A stretch of DNA of 29,852 bases from JBBDSV01 sp040904785 (GTDB taxonomy: Bacteria > Actinomycetota > Nitriliruptoria > Nitriliruptorales > Nitriliruptoraceae), in contig JBBDSV010000063.1 of the NCBI GenBank assembly GCA_040904785.1, forward strand, positions 1-29,852. The letters are read 5' to 3'. Both the position numbers and the translations under genes were made by a program. Each line of letters opens with the position of its first letter. Position 1 is the stretch's first letter. The notes under the pieces are model-generated. The model was not told where the DNA came from, made no database searches, and saw only the letters and a list, made by a program, of their open reading frames with translations. Below, one piece after another: positions 29,714 to 29,852 of this stretch.

Positions 29714-29852
29714 TCAGAACAGGCGGGCGGCGTGTTCGGCCAGCGGGCTGCGCACACCCTTGGCCAGCGTGACATGGCCGAACAGCGGACTGCCCTTCAT
29801 CTTCTCGATCAGCGCCGCCATCCCGCCGTACGGCGAGATGTAGGGATTGTCG
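29714..29852 (-). CDS. PhoH-family ATPase, C-terminal fragment (probably PhoH2 type)
   Basis: Only the last 45 residues are in the window, ending at TGA 29716-29714: DNPYISPYGGMAALIEKM followed by KGSPLFGHVTLAKGVRSPLAEHAARLF. The QIDNPY...GL..IE..KG...GHVTL.KSERS.LA..AA..L pattern is how I remember the end of PhoH2/YlaK proteins, which join a PIN nuclease domain to a PhoH ATPase and unwind and cut RNA. The ATPase core itself is outside the window, so the call rests on this tail. It is upstream of glpX on the same strand. A phosphate-starvation link with the nearby RegX3-type system would make sense. Confidence 0.68.
   Translation of the reverse strand, partial: DNPYISPYGGMAALIEKMKGSPLFGHVTLAKGVRSPLAEHAARLF

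Overview
This is a chromosomal window from a high-G+C actinobacterium. Many proteins have their closest recognisable relatives in mycobacteria (HtrA/TatB/Mrp locus, FolP2, FdxA, CeoB/CeoC-type TrkA pair, RegX3/SenX3, a mycothiol-amidase-like deacetylase). The gene order and fusions differ, though, and the start signals are GTG/TTG-rich with TA(G/C)(G/C)(G/C)T -10 boxes. I infer a deep-branching actinobacterium, perhaps class Acidimicrobiia (Ilumatobacter-like); this is not proven from the window. I recognised no rRNA, tRNA, insertion sequence, prophage or CRISPR array, and coding density is very high.

Layout. 1-3662 is an envelope-stress-type block: the 3' end of mrp (+) converges on a PAP2 phosphatase, a TatA/B-type protein and an HtrA protease (all -), and HtrA diverges from a small SAM methyltransferase (+). 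This is the mycobacterial Rv1220c-sigE-rseA-htrA-tatB...mrp arrangement without the sigma factor and anti-sigma genes. 3694-9616 is a mix: an unrecognised polytopic membrane protein, a fluoroacetyl-CoA-thioesterase-like hot-dog protein, leucyl aminopeptidase, a TauE/SafE permease, a cupin, a SRPBCC protein and an alpha/beta hydrolase. 9624-11642 carries a FolP2-type dihydropteroate-synthase homologue, a thioredoxin-fold [2Fe-2S] protein and a dCMP-deaminase-family enzyme. A 420-bp non-coding stretch (11643-12062) holds a terminator-like hairpin, GGGAGAG repeats and a cluster of ATTGG half-sites in front of a MocR/PdxR-type regulator.

13569-20036: a bidirectional terminator, two tandem translationally coupled FdxA-type ferredoxins (-), a Nudix hydrolase with an unusual N-terminal SH3-like domain (+), pyruvate kinase and a BMP-type lipoprotein (-), uracil phosphoribosyltransferase (+), and a LmbE-deacetylase/flavin-reductase fusion (-). 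20123-22215: RNase D (+) converging on ispH (-), both apparently read from leaderless transcripts. 22346-26042 is a five-gene potassium-uptake operon (two TrkA subunits, a 43-residue membrane protein, TrkH, and a membrane-anchored OB-fold protein). The right end is on the minus strand: PhoH-like fragment, class II fructose-1,6-bisphosphatase, a RegX3-type response regulator, a soluble SenX3-like kinase and endonuclease III. The last three are chained by 4-nt overlaps.

Main items for a second look: the Trk operon with its two extra membrane proteins, the MocR operator/leader region, the Mca-like/flavin-reductase and SH3/Nudix fusions, the methyltransferase that has lost its metal ligands, and the leaderless promoter pattern.
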